Part shown: positions 11,546 through 23,662 of the stretch, piece by piece | Numbering within the stretch: the first letter of the stretch is position 1 | Layout of the letters: every line of letters begins with the position of its first letter | From: Xanthoparmelia taractica | Lineage: Eukaryota > Ascomycota > Lecanoromycetes > Lecanorales > Parmeliaceae | Direction: 5' to 3' | Length of the DNA stretch: 61,135 bases | NCBI GenBank assembly: GCA_033085395.1 | Contig: JANQBS010000233.1 | Coordinates: 1 to 61,135, forward strand | Position numbers and translations under genes: made by a program | Notes under the pieces: model-generated | What the model was told of the DNA's origin: nothing | The model's database searches: none | Seen by the model: the letters and a program-made list of their open reading frames with translations, nothing else

Positions 11546-14500
11546 TCAGGCCAAAGCTTCCCTCAAAAACCCTGTCAAGTGATCCACATACGGCGCCTTC
11601 ATCATGCTGAAATGATTCCCAGGCATCTGCCGGCACGTAATCTTCTTCTCGTCCAAGAACTCCTCCCAGAGGTTGGTCCCGAAATCGGTCCGGTTCTCGA
11701 GCAGCCATTGCGCGTGTCCGTACGGATAAGGGTCCGGCCTCGGATCGCTTTCCTCTTTGCACACGCCGTCTTCGCACCATATGGCCATGACTTTGGGGCA
11801 TTTCTCTGTAGGTATGGGCGCTGCATCGTACGTTGAAAGAGCATGGACCGAGGCGGCGAAATGGGGGAGGAGCCAGGGCGGGAGACGATCGATTGCGCCG
11901 TCGCCTTCGCCGAGGAGACCGATGGAACCGAAGAAGCGGTGCAGGGTTCCCGGTAACGGTTCGATGATCAACGGGCAGGGGGTGTCGATGAAGACGAGAG
12001 TTTCGACTTCATCGCCCATATCTATTAGTTGGCGCACCGTCTCAAAGGAGATGACTCCACCGGCGGACCAGCCTCCGATGTGATACGGTCCCTTTGGCTG
12101 CCGTCGTTTGATCTCCATCATGAATTTGGTCGCGATGCCAACTACACCGCACATGTACTCCTCAGGTGTCTTGCAATAGGGTGAGGTGAGGCCCCAAACG
12201 GCGACTTTGGGACTAATCTCGTCGAGGAAGATGTACGAAGTAGGTGCACCACCACCGTCAGGAATGAGCCAGAAGCTCTTTTCGGCGGTCTTGGGAGAAC
12301 CTTGAAGGAGGATGGAGCTAGCGAAGCGCTCGGGAAGGGAAGGCTTCTTGATTTTTGGTTTGTATGTTGTCGGTGCATTGACTTGTTTCGCCATCTGCAT
12401 CACCGGTGCTTCCTGCTCCGGAGTTGCCCGCCTGGCTTTCGCCTGGGGCTTTGGTGGAGGAGGACCGATATGCAGAGCTGTTTCGATGGCTTTGATGGTT
12501 TGGTTGTCCACCAAGAAGTCAGAAGGTAGGGAGAGGCCAGCCTTCTCCCTTAGCATTCCGAGGATGGATAGACTCATCAGCGAGTCCATACCCAGAGCAC
12601 TCAAGTCATCCGCGGCGGAAAGTTCTGCAATGTCAACACCCATCTCTTCGGAGATGGTTTGTCGGATGATCATGGACAGCGACTCCGAGTCAGATGGGGA
12701 ACCTGGTGAACCTGGAGGAGACATTGGTGTTGGGGCGGATCCCTGCGAGGACATGTCATCGGTATCTAATGATGGGGTAGTGCTGCCTGATGAGTATTCG
12801 GCTTCTGTATCAATGACCTGAGAGGGACCGAATTGTGCCAAATGACCCTTGAGGGCACCAACGGTAGGGTAGTCGACGAACAGAGAAGACGGCGCGTCAA
12901 TCTCTAGCTCCTCACGAATCCTGCCGCTGATTGAAAGTGACATCAAAGAGTCGACGCCCATATTGGCAAAATCAATTCCATCGGCAAGTTCGTCGACGGG
13001 TATGCCGACTTCGGACGCTATGATGTTCAGGACATGAGCAGTGACTGAGGGACCTGCCTTTGGGATTTGGACGTGTGTCGGTGCTGACTTCTTGACCGGT
13101 TTCGCGGCGATCGGTTTGGGTGCCGGTTTCGCGGCGATAGGAGCTTTCTGCGCAGCCAGACCTCTGGGTGGGAGGAAGGTGTTGAGCAGTGTGCGTGGAA
13201 TGCACTGGAACTTCAAGGATCCGCACATGCCAATAATCCGGTCCCCATCAAACACGTAGACGTCACCTGCTACCATGTTACCAGGCAGTGGCTGCATCTT
13301 GACATACGAACGGTAAGTCTTGTCGGCCTTGATAGGCTCGGCGAAACGCATCGACTCCCATCCATGCGAAACATAGACCTGTTTGCTAGAGTCGACAGCA
13401 TCATTGGCATTGACGATGAAACCAGCGAGATGGCAAAGACTGTCAATCCAGTAAGGGCTGCACACAAAGTTTCCGTCGGACTCTTTGGTTTGGAAGGCGA
13501 TGTGAGCAGTCGCCTCAAGCTCAGGACTGTCAAGGATGACCTCTTCCATTCCTCTATACTTGGAGTCGTACTCAACGAAAGCGCCGAAGAGCTTGTAGGC
13601 CATCCCGCGAAGCATGCGGTGGGCTTTGCCGGAAGCAGCGTCCCTCTTTAGACTTTCTATGCGTCCCTTGACGAGGTAGGCGTTGCGTTGCCACTCGGCA
13701 AGCCATGCTGTACCTGAGCCGTATTCGACCAAACACTTAGCATGCTGAGTCTCGCTCTTACCGGACCCACTGGCGAAGACGAGATGTGCACGGCCTGTGG
13801 TAATGTCTGATGTCGTGGCAGATAACCGAATGGTTTGGCCTTTGCCACCGTCGTTGGCGATCAAAGGCTTGAACACCTCCATGTGACAGACATTCATATG
13901 GACCGTCTCAGTGTTCGGTCGGACAAGCTTGTACAAGTGCTCTGCCACGGTCATTGCCATGTCGCCGTAGATGGATGACGGGCAAAGTGCGGTCCCGTTC
14001 ACGACGTGGCCGCTTATGGCAGCAAGCAGATCCGGGCGAGAGATATCCGACTCGATGACAACTGTTGCCTTGTCCTGCTCCACGACTTCCGAGATGACCT
14101 TGTGAACGGTCGTCGTCGAAAGCTTTGGTGCCGCTTCGATCGCAGGTAATGCCGCAAGTCCCATGACTTGGCCTTTGTGCAAATTCCAGTCCCCAGTATA
14201 CTGGATCCAGTAATTCTTGTTGTCAAAGGCGTATGCGGGAAGGTCTAGCATCTGGACGCATTGAATAAAGTCGCGGTGATACTCGTTCCAGTCGATGGAC
14301 AACCCGTTGAGATGCAGCATCGCCAAGCTATCGGAGATGGTCTTGTATGGAGCCGTGCCTTTGCGGAGGGACGATGCTGTGAGAACATCGTGTCCAAGCT
14401 CCTGTTTGACGAAACTCATGCAGACTGGGTGGGGGCCAAGTTCGACCCAAACTGTCTGATCGTTGATAAGGCCAAGTTGCTGAGCTGCCGCCATGCCTCC

Positions 14501-17500
14501 TGAAAGGTCGACGGTCTCTCTAGCGTGCCTGCTCAGGTAGTGCTCATCAATGGTGTGACTTTCACTCAAAACGCTCGATAGCAGTGGGGATATCACAGGG
14601 ATTTGCGGCTTGTTGAACGTGACCGACTTGGCCTTATTTTCAAACTCGGCCAGAATGGGTTCCACCTGGGATGAGTGGAAAGCGTATTGTGTGTTGAGCT
14701 TGGTGCACTTGGTCCCTTGGTTTGAGAGCTTCTCTGCGACCTGGTCAATGTCATTGACCGTGCCGCCGAGAACAGTCTCTCGGGCTCCGTTGACGCAGGC
14801 AACCTCGACGCCTGGGAAGCCGGCAAATGATTCTTTCAGCAAGCTGGTGGCAGACTTGGTGGCGAGCATGGCATGTGAATTGGCAGTGCACTTCTCTTGC
14901 AGAAGCTTCGCTCGCTCGCCGACCAGATAGATTGTCTCCGAGACAGACAAAACACCTGCTGCGTTGAGGGCAGCATACTCTCCCAAGCTATGACCGATGA
15001 CGACGTCTGGCTTGACGCCCCATGATGCCCACAGGCGTGTCAAGGCCATTTGTATGCAAGTGAGACCCACTTGGACAATCAACGGCGACAGATCTTGAGC
15101 GTTGACATCGCCATTCAGGAGAGGAAGGAATGACGGGAAATCAAAGTTTTGAGCAATATTATCGAAGCTCTGGATGTCGGAGCGGAAGTGTTTTGAAAGG
15201 TCATAGAGCTGCTTGCCCAAAGCTGTGTAATGGGAGCCTTGACCAGTATATGCGAATGCGATAGTTGGGGAGACGCTGGGCACTGGCTCGACAGCGTCAT
15301 CAAGCTTTGAGGTCAGGATCTCTGATGCTTTGCTTAGACTGTCGCAACTGAAGGCAATGCGGTAGTTGTGCTGAATGCGCCGAGCGGTGGTGGTGTACGA
15401 AAGATCTGGGAGGCGAGTCTGGGGATTGTGCTTGATGAAGTGCACGAGGTTCTTGGTATTCGCGCGAAGAGCGGACTTTGACTTCGCTGAGACGGTGATG
15501 ACATAGTCACCGCGACCATCGTCTTTGAGGGCTGGGCGCGCTGGCGCGTCCTCCAGGAGCATGGCGGTATTGCCACCAGCAGCACTGAAGTTGTTGACGA
15601 AGATAAGCCTCGGGGAACCATCGCTTGAGGCTAATGGTGTAGGCTTGAATGCGATATGCACATTGCGTGCATTCAGATCCTGTGGGAAAGTTTGGTTGAT
15701 CGTCTTTTTGATGCCGCAATGAGGTGGGATCTGGTTCTTCTGTAGCATGAGAAGGCATTTGATCATGGCAGTCACACCCGACACCGCTTCTCCGTGACCG
15801 ACATTGGCCTTGACGGAACCAAGATGAAGCGCCTTCTTCCTCTGGCCTGTGCGAGACGCTGGCGCAAAAACATTGGTGACGGAGCGCATCTCTGTGCCGT
15901 CACCTGCTTGTGTCCCAGTGCCGTGCATTTCAACGTAGTTCACATCGTGTGGGTCTTTTCCAGCATCGTCCATGACCTTCTTGAACAGTGATTCTTGAGT
16001 CGGTGCGTGAGGATGTGTGATGGAAATTGCGTTTGAGGAATGGTTCGTGGCCGTCTCGAGAATGACACCCAGGATGCGATCGTTGTCGGCAAGAGCGTCG
16101 TCGAGTCGTTTCAATATCACCGTGCCAATACCATCACCTCGACAATCTGTGGCGACATGTTAGATTTGGTGACTCATGCATTGGGGACTCGGAATATCCT
16201 TACAGCCATCTGCATCGTTGTCGAAAGTTTGACAATTGCCTGTCTTGGACAAGAACTGTCCACGACTGAGACCGGCAAAGATGTCGGAGTTTGTCATCAC
16301 GTTGAGGCCGCCAGCGACCGCGGTGTCACAGTCCCCTGCCCATAGAGAAGTACATGCCAGCTGCATAGCTGCGGCGCTGGAAGAACAAGCGGTATCAACG
16401 CTGAAGCTGGGACCACTGAACTTGAAATAGTAATTAATCCTCCCCTGGTGTATCTGTTAGCGAATGAGTCGGGCAAGGTGTAAGGGTCAAGACTGACGGG
16501 TGCAAATGCTCGCACTCCGGCTGTGATGAAGTATGTATCAATGTCTTGTGCTTCATTGATTTCTCTCCAGTCGTCACTTGTCTGACCGTAAAAAGTTCCG
16601 ATCCGCTCCAGCCTAGTGGATGGCGATCTGTTAGGTACGTAGCCGGCCATTTCTAGGGCTTCGTAAGCGCTTGCCAGACCCAGGCGGTGCATAGGATCTG
16701 TTTGTGTTGCTTCGCGAGGAGACATGTTGAAAAACCTCGGGTCGAAGAGACCAGGCTCGTCAATAAAGCAGCCAAAAGGGGTGTGACTGGTATTTCGGAT
16801 TTTCCCTGTCGGGTCATAGTGAGTCTCCACGTTGAACCGATCTTTGGGTACCTGGAAGAACAGTCAATATCGGTTATCAAGAGCTGATAGGACTCCTATA
16901 CCCTTTTGTGAACATCCAGACCAGCTTCGAGTAAGTCCCAAAACTTTTCATGGTCGGCCGCGTTAGGGAACCTGCCCGCCATACCAACAATGGCAAGCTT
17001 TGGTTTCTTCGACGTTCTTGGCGCATCGCCAAAGACTGACGGCGCTTCGGATAATTTGGTCGCCAAGTCTTCATGTATAGTCACTTTGACGCCCGTCTCG
17101 GACTCCATAGCTTTTGCAAACATACTCTTCGAGTTACTTGGCCCAAACGAGATGATGCTGCATTCCTCGCAATGCGCCTCCGTGGCCAGCTTGGTGCACC
17201 CATCCACAATCTGTCGGATATCGAGAGTCTCGATTAGAATATCTCGAATGACAGCAGTAAAAAGGGTTGGAGCGTCGAGATCCCTGTCGAAGCAGACACC
17301 GCTGCTGGTCGACATCAAAGGCAGGTCTAGGCTGTAAGCGGAGAACAGATCAGAAGTTTTCGAGTCTTTGGAGTGTAGTATTTGGTCGATGTCGACACCT
17401 TTGTGTATATGGGGTGCATGATAAGGTCCGTAGACTGGTATCGCTGGGTGGCTCGATGTCAAAATCGAAGCTTTTTGAAAGAGCTGCTTCAACGTTGTTG

Positions 17501-18259
17501 GGGGTCCACTGAGGGTCACGGAATCAGCACCAAAGGCAGCAATATATGCGCGATGAGACTGTGGGATTGTCTAGGGCAAGCGAGTCAGTCTGAGTTGCCT
17601 CAATTGAAATTGACCGCTTTCACCTGTTCATGATGGAAATCATCCAAAGCATTCTGTGCCTCGGACTTTGTCTTTCCCGGGATGACATAGGACCAGCTGG
17701 AATCATCGCCATGAGCTGGCGACTTCTCTATGTTACTGGCTGTGTTTTTGACGTGAAGACCAAGTCGGAAAGCGATCAAGACCGCCTCCACAGCCAAAGG
17801 CATAAGAGCAGGTATCGTTGGTGACAAGGCCACGACCGCTGCGGCCAGCAGTCCTGTGGATAGACCGACAACACAAGACTCCAAGCCCAAGGTATCCCGA
17901 CCACGTATTCCACCAACATATCTGAAGGGGTCAGATTCCCCCTTGTCAGAGTCCAAGGGCGATGCAACTTACTGAATGTACTGCGCCAGTTGGGAAATAC
18001 ATAACAAAGCATTCTGGACGCCCTCGTGGACATGGCTGTTGCTTGCACGGTCATTGAGTTCGTCGATGGTATTAAAAGGTGGGATGCTTTTCCGCTCCAG
18101 GGGGGAGAGTTGGGAAACTTGGTGCCTGAGGGCATCGCTGCACCTCTGTAAGAAGAGGCAGAGAAATGGATTGCCTCTGCCGTCGACCAGCTGTTGCTGT
18201 AGTTGAGCAGGGTTGACGAGGGCTTGATCCCCAAAGAGGAAGATCCGCGTCTCAGCCAT
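11546..18259 (-). CDS. Non-reducing polyketide synthase, THN/DHN-melanin type (SAT-KS-AT-PT-ACP-ACP-TE), 2149 aa
   Basis: Six minus-strand exons join in frame: 18259-17973, 17921-17624, 17570-16902, 16851-16498, 16444-16204 and 16146-11546. The introns are 50-57 bp with GT..AG ends. The product is 2149 aa, the usual size for fungal naphthopyrone/THN synthases. Domains: SAT 1-370 with the active-site motif GLSTG, Ser at residue 117 where many have Cys; KS from about 385 with DTACSSS (Cys556), His691 and His734; AT with GHSLGEY (Ser1003); PT with the HVVNGTALCP motif (His1330) and Asp1518 in WIDSLCH; two ACPs with GVDSLMSLS and GMDSLMSLS (Ser1683, Ser1805); a Claisen-cyclase type TE with GWSAGG (Ser1977) and GNHF (His2128). 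It should build a pentaketide/heptaketide naphthol from malonyl-CoA without a reductive step. It shares a cluster with a reductase, a dehydratase and a regulator. The two-ACP plus TE layout is the melanin/conidial pigment clade; exact product length cannot be read from sequence. Confidence 0.95.
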
Positions 18260-18950
18260 CTTGGTGGTGTGCTGGAGGACTGTTGCTTGGGCGCCTGGGA
18301 TAGGGGGTTTTCAAGTCATGCTTTATCCTGAGCAGATGGCATGTATAACAGCCTCAATATAGGGGCGTTTGCCTCCGCTTACTTTTCTAACTCATGACAG
18401 CATTTTATCACATGCATGATTATCGAGCACGAAGAGAGACATGATCGAGGCGTGTCCAAACTCGGAACGATAGGGATAGGGCATCATGGATGCCAGGGTC
18501 TATCGTATTCGCCCCATTCAATCATACCATAGCCAAAGTACTCCGTACTTTTGGCTCCGCGTCGTTCCACGCGCTCCCGGCGATGGAAGCCTGTTGGAAG
18601 GACGGTCTACGGGAGATTGGGCGAAGCATAGTGGACAGAGTGTATCACCGAAGACAGTGTCACCGACGATAATACGAGCTGAACCTTGGATGGTGAAAGA
18701 ACAGTAGGGGGCTGCTGACCGAGGATGGAATGGAATCACGAGAGTGGAGCAACGATCTGAGCACGAACGACGGGACCGAAGATTTGTTTTGTGGAACGAC
18801 GCCGAAAGACGAACGAAGCACGGTTTAGGCATTCACGGGTTTTGGGGCTGACTCCAGGGTCAAGTTCTAGAAGTGTCAAATTGGAGATTAGAGTCCTTGA
18901 CCGTGTGGTGTCTTGGCCGTTACGCCTTCCATCGCTCGTCACTCCGCTCT

Positions 18951-18993
18951 TTTTTTGGGGGGTTTTTTTGTTTTTTTTTTTTTTTTTTTTTTG
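18951..18993. repeat. Poly-T tract in the PKS upstream region
   Basis: T7, G6, T7, G, then about 22 T. It lies roughly 700 bp upstream of the PKS start. Confidence 0.9.
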
Positions 18994-20481
18994 GATTTTT
19001 CTTTGATTTGATGTCCGGTTTGGATTTCTGACGGGGGAAGGGGGAAAATACATCATCATGTCAGATTAATATTATTGTAGTCGCCGAGACCTGCTTCTGA
19101 GGAATGGAGATACGGGGACAAGCCCTCTTTTTCACCAGGAGCTGGCGCACCTATGGGTAGAAGTAGCTAGGCGATAAGCGACCCTTGGCTTGGGGGATGA
19201 AGGGAAGTGTGCATGAGTAGGGTGAGTCTAATATTGATATGACAGTAGTGTGAATGTGAGTACAGGGATTGATGATGGGATGGAGGCTTGTGGGTAGGAA
19301 GTACGAAGTAGACCAGGGGGGGAGTGTAATGCAGGGAGTGCATTGGATGGAAGCGAAGTATGGCCAATCATACGGGAGTGTGGTGATCTAATTCAGCGGT
19401 TCGTATTATTTCAACGTATCAAACATCGTCATCAAGCGGTGATCGCGTCTTTTACGGGTATAGTTCAGTTTGGAAGGATGCATGACGTGCATGAGTTGGG
19501 AAGACAAAGGCCAGAGTGCCACGGACTCGGGGCAGAAATAGGCTAAACAACAGACAAGGATTGTAGAAGAGAAGTATGGCCATAACAGCCACATAACCCG
19601 GCAATAATACCATGCGCACCAATTTAGCCAATGAATTTCAATGATACGCCAAGGTATTGATTAGTAAGCAGTACCTCCAGCCTGTTCCTGCCTGTTTTGC
19701 TTGGCTCATCTTTTTTGTTTCCTGTTAACCTATTAATATACGCACGGACCAGACTCCTGACTGGCACCACCTTGACCGCCGAGTACTTTCTACTTGGTAA
19801 CATGTAACTAGAGTCAATGTAGCTATTATTACCTGAATTTCCTATCTACTTCTACTTCTACCTGGTGATGATGATGATTGTCTTTCGGAATGATTAATAA
19901 ACTATACAGATCCCAAATGATGCATCACTGCATCACATATGCATCCTCCCCCCCCCCCCTCCCCCAAAGAATTACAAGCCACCCCAACTCTTTTTTCCCT
20001 ACCTTAGTTATTAAAAATAAAAAGAAGATGCCAGGGGTTTGACATTTGATGAGATCTTAGATCTATACCAAAGATTTAACCTTTTACAATGTACATGATC
20101 ATCATCTACACTTTATTTTGGAGGACGATTATAATCTCCATGTCCATACTTTTATCTCACATACAGTAAGGCTTAGTCTACCCAAGTAAAGTAAACCGAA
20201 AGTAGTACTTCTACCAAGTACTACTTGAAAAGTATGTGACTGGTACTCCCATCACTTTGACCTCTCACACGATGAGATCGAAGCTTGCCCCTTGGTTCAA
20301 GACGGATCCAGAATGTACCCGTAACCTTTTTTTTTTTTTTCGATTTTTGACAGGTCCTTCACTCTCCCGCTTCCAATGCCTCTCACCGTGATCCCTCCCG
20401 CCCCCAACTTAATTATCATATCCTCTTCCCATAATAGAATAGATTCAATACCCTGCGACAAGGAGTTAAAAAGGAAGCAAG

Positions 20482-20508
20482 AAAAAAAAAAAAAAAAAAA
20501 AAAAAAAA
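20482..20508. repeat. Poly-A tract
   Basis: About 27 consecutive A on the plus strand between the divergent PKS and regulator genes. Confidence 0.9.
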
Positions 20509-21649
20509 GGAAGAAGGAAGGACAAAAAAAAACTCTCCGCTTCGTATATGCAGAGTCGCATGTAGAGAAGCCGGCTATTGAGGCCGGGGATTCCGATAGC
20601 AAGTGTTCCCTCTTGGAGTCTTTTGACTGCATACAAGGGTCCATACATTATTGGATATGCTTCTACAACGGCTTCCCACCGACTCCACTCTCTTGCATAT
20701 CGACAGCGTGGGCTTACCTTGTAGTACAGTAGTACCGGAGGGGGGGGTCTTTCCCTGCTTTTCCCATTCTCTATTTTTCCCTTTTGGCCTCCTGATACAC
20801 CAATAACAATAATTGAGCGCCCAATTACTTACAATTAGGCAATCCAGAGGTTATGCACTTGCCATGAAATGCCCGCATGATAGGCGCTTTTTCCTTTCCC
20901 CTTTCCTCACTAGTCTCATCGCCCATCCTTCTTCTCATCTCCTGCGTATCTTTCTTTCCTGATCCATAAAATACAATACACGCTACTATTTCAAATGTGC
21001 GCGCGCCTCATCTGACTCAAGTGACTCGGCATGGATCCAAGTGTAAATCCATGCGATTACCCTAACATGCCACCATCATCCTCAAGCCTTCTTCCATCTT
21101 CTTCAATTCCCCCCCGAAACATTAGAAATCCACTTGACAGTCGACTTGATCAAGCTGTCAATCTATTCGGGTACCCTAATACAACCCATTCACTACTCAC
21201 TCACTACTACTCACTACCATTACTACTACTGTTCCTTACCATTCTGGCCTTATCAAACGTCTAGACTAGGGGGGGGAACCCCAACATGATTTAATTATTA
21301 TTATCATACTACTGACAACTACCACTACCACTACTATTACTACCCTTGCCACTATATTCAAAGACACGTCTATCCATTATAGATGACTTCAACGACTTCA
21401 AACCTACATGGTTTTTGACTTCCTTCCAACAACATGTCAATAGCCGCACACACACCCAACAACATCATCATCATCATGGTGTGGCGCCCAATCTCATGAT
21501 TTTTTCCACCACCCAGAACGACAGGGGGTCCCCAAGCCCTGTAGATCATCTTCCCTTTTCTAAAAGACGAGCCGTTTTCCTCCGCTCCAAACTATTATAG
21601 AAATAACCCACATCGACCTCGGAGACACCTCCTGCACCAACCCTCAGCC

Positions 21650-23107
21650 ATGCCTGACCAATCCGAGCGCCCCCTCACCCCCCCAAAGACGGTCAAACTG
21701 AGAGAGTCCTGCGACAGCTGCCTCATCGCCAAGGTCAAGTGCAGCAAAGCCAGACCGTTGTGCGGACGATGCCTGGCGAACGGCGCTCCCTGCGCCTACA
21801 GTCCGTCCTCGCGGTCGGGCAAGAGGAATCGCAACTCCGCCGGCGTCACCAAACCCATCAACACCACCGCGGCGCAGAACAACCGCAACAAGACCATCGA
21901 AAGCCCCAGGAGCGCCGCCCTTCCACCGTCCGCGTCCTATCTCACCCGCCTCATGTACCCTCTGCTGGACGACGCGGACCGATCCCTGCTGGATCCCAAC
22001 ACGGGACCTCTGGGGGGAGCGACATCGCCTCTGCTCCAGGTCAATCCGGGCGTCTCAGGCCCCATGATTGACACCCACACGTCGAGCGGCGAAGACGTAT
22101 TCGACAGCTCCGACTTCCTCCCCACACCACCGTTCCACCAGGGCGATTTTATGGATTTCATGCAAATCTCGCAACAGCCGAACCCCTTCCACTTCTCCAC
22201 CGCTCCGGCCTCCCCCCGCCCCAGTCCGCCCGACCACCTCCCCAGCAGCCCCCCCTGGACGACCAAGGAAAACCCATACCTGCGCCACAACGCCTTCCAG
22301 AGCCCCCTCGACATGATGCCCCTGAACCACGCCGCCTCCTCATCCACCACCCCGCGCCATCCCCCTCCCCAACCGAGCACCGCCCACCCCCTCCCCACAA
22401 ACAACCACCCTCCTCCTCCTGCTGCTCATCCTCCGACCACAAGAAACGGCGAAAGAGCAGGCCCCCAAACCTGCGACTGCTTCGCCGCCTGCCTCTCCGT
22501 CCTCCAATCCCTGCACAACCACTCCACCCTCCTCTCCTCCACCTCCCCGCACGGCATCCCCCCCTTCGACATCGTCCTCACCATCAACCGCGACGCAATG
22601 GAAACCTGCAGCACCATGCTCTCCTGCGCCCACTGCGTCTCCAAAAGCGGCCGCTCCATCTCGACAATGATGCTCGCCACCATCTTCGGGAAAGTCATGT
22701 CGCTCTACCGCGCCGCGTGCTTCCTTCGCTTCGCGCCCTCCGGCCCCCACTCCTCCTCCTCCTCCTCCTCCTCCTCCTCCTCCTCCAACAACAACTCATC
22801 CTCCTCATCATCATCATCATCATCATCGTCATCAAACACAAGCATGATGCACGCCACCGCGCAGCTGGCCTTTGGCGCATACACCGTCACGGGCGAGAAC
22901 CGGCAGCTCCTCGAGCTGGAGATTCTGCTGCTGGAGCTGCGAAAGGTGGAGAGTATACTGGGCGTGTACGCGGAGCGGTTCCGCAACCAGCAGAAGGAGC
23001 GGGACGACGAGACGGGCGTGTACGATGCGCTGACGGCGTATCTGGATAAGAATCTGCATTATATTGTCGATTTTTTGCATATGCGCAAGGGGGAGGTGTC
23101 GAAGTGA
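21650..23107 (+). CDS. AflR-type Zn2Cys6 transcription factor of the pigment cluster, 485 aa
   Basis: A single uninterrupted frame encodes 485 aa. The N-terminus carries a Zn2Cys6 binuclear cluster with Cys at residues 21, 24, 31, 38, 41 and 48 (spacing 2-6-6-2-6), preceded by KLRES and followed by a basic stretch, SGKRNRN, as in AflR-like regulators. The middle (about 65-290) is Pro/Ser/Thr/His-rich and likely disordered. The C-terminal half (from about 290) has the Cys-rich, helical pattern of the aflatoxin-regulatory domain (TCDCFAACLSVLQSLHNHST, later an ILLLELRKVESIL helix). A Ser-rich insert at about 365-395 is coded by TCC and TCA runs and interrupts that domain. It is divergent from the PKS and convergent with the reductase, so the likely role is a pathway-specific activator in the nucleus. 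No intron is needed. Confidence 0.88.
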   Translation: MPDQSERPLTPPKTVKLRESCDSCLIAKVKCSKARPLCGRCLANGAPCAYSPSSRSGKRNRNSAGVTKPINTTAAQNNRNKTIESPRSAALPPSASYLTRLMYPLLDDADRSLLDPNTGPLGGATSPLLQVNPGVSGPMIDTHTSSGEDVFDSSDFLPTPPFHQGDFMDFMQISQQPNPFHFSTAPASPRPSPPDHLPSSPPWTTKENPYLRHNAFQSPLDMMPLNHAASSSTTPRHPPPQPSTAHPLPTNNHPPPPAAHPPTTRNGERAGPQTCDCFAACLSVLQSLHNHSTLLSSTSPHGIPPFDIVLTINRDAMETCSTMLSCAHCVSKSGRSISTMMLATIFGKVMSLYRAACFLRFAPSGPHSSSSSSSSSSSSNNNSSSSSSSSSSSSSNTSMMHATAQLAFGAYTVTGENRQLLELEILLLELRKVESILGVYAERFRNQQKERDDETGVYDALTAYLDKNLHYIVDFLHMRKGEVSK

Positions 23108-23662
23108 ATAACTATGATATGAGGATATGGATATGGAGTATGAACGACTTGCGACTTGCGGCAAATCATATGGGGGGGGGGTTTGTTTTGTTTTGTTTGT
23201 TGTTTGTACTGGCTGGCTTGCATGCCCCTTTGCGGAGGTTTCCATGTCAGTCACTGCGAACGAATTTGTATGATGGCTTCATTCATTGATTCATTCACTC
23301 ATTCAACCCATAATGAATAATCTTAATGCACGGATGGGTTTACGTTTACTCTGCGTTTATTTTTTTTAATTTTTTTTTCTTTTGCTTAGACACGGACGCC
23401 GAGTGGGAAGGATATAGATTAGACCCTTTAGCAGGGCGGATTTGATTTGATTTGCTTTGCTGTAACTAATTAAACAAGTCGCGTGAAACTTTCCACTCCA
23501 TCTCCTCTTTCTTACCTTTTCATTCCTTAATCCCCGCCTGAATTCTAAAAGCCAAGCCCCTCGCCCTCGGCCCCCTAAGTGAGGGAAGAAGGTAAAGGAA
23601 CCCTAGCCCTAGCCCTTTGAATTGAATTGAATTGAATTGAATTGTATCGAGCCAGCCCCCTT
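23108..23662. other. Short convergent spacer between regulator and reductase
   Basis: This 555-bp spacer holds both 3' ends. It contains a G-run near 23173, a (CATT)n run, a T-run near 23360, a CCCTAGCCCTAGCCC motif at 23601-23615 and a (GAATT)n run at 23617-23645. I see no gene. Confidence 0.7.
23601..23645. repeat. CCCTAG repeat followed by (GAATT)n microsatellite
   Basis: CCCTAGCCCTAGCCC is followed at once by about five GAATT units, ending 18 bp past the reductase stop. The CCCTAG unit also occurs in the inverted-repeat element at 39.7-40.0 kb and at the window end. Confidence 0.8.

Larger units (their letters stand above)
18260..21649. other. 3.4-kb divergent intergenic region between PKS and regulator
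   Basis: No gene is visible. It contains a T-run at about 18951-18993, a C-run near 19950-19965, an A-run at about 20482-20508 and (TAC)n/(ACT)n runs near 21180-21340. It must hold the promoters of both divergent genes. No binding site can be assigned without knowing the regulator's target sequence. Frames at 18736-19059 and 20297-20732 come from the homopolymers. Confidence 0.65.

Noticed and set aside
22340..22750. Antisense frames over the regulator gene
   Set aside because: Gly/Arg-rich shadows of a GC-rich coding strand; the sense frame has a Zn2Cys6 cluster.
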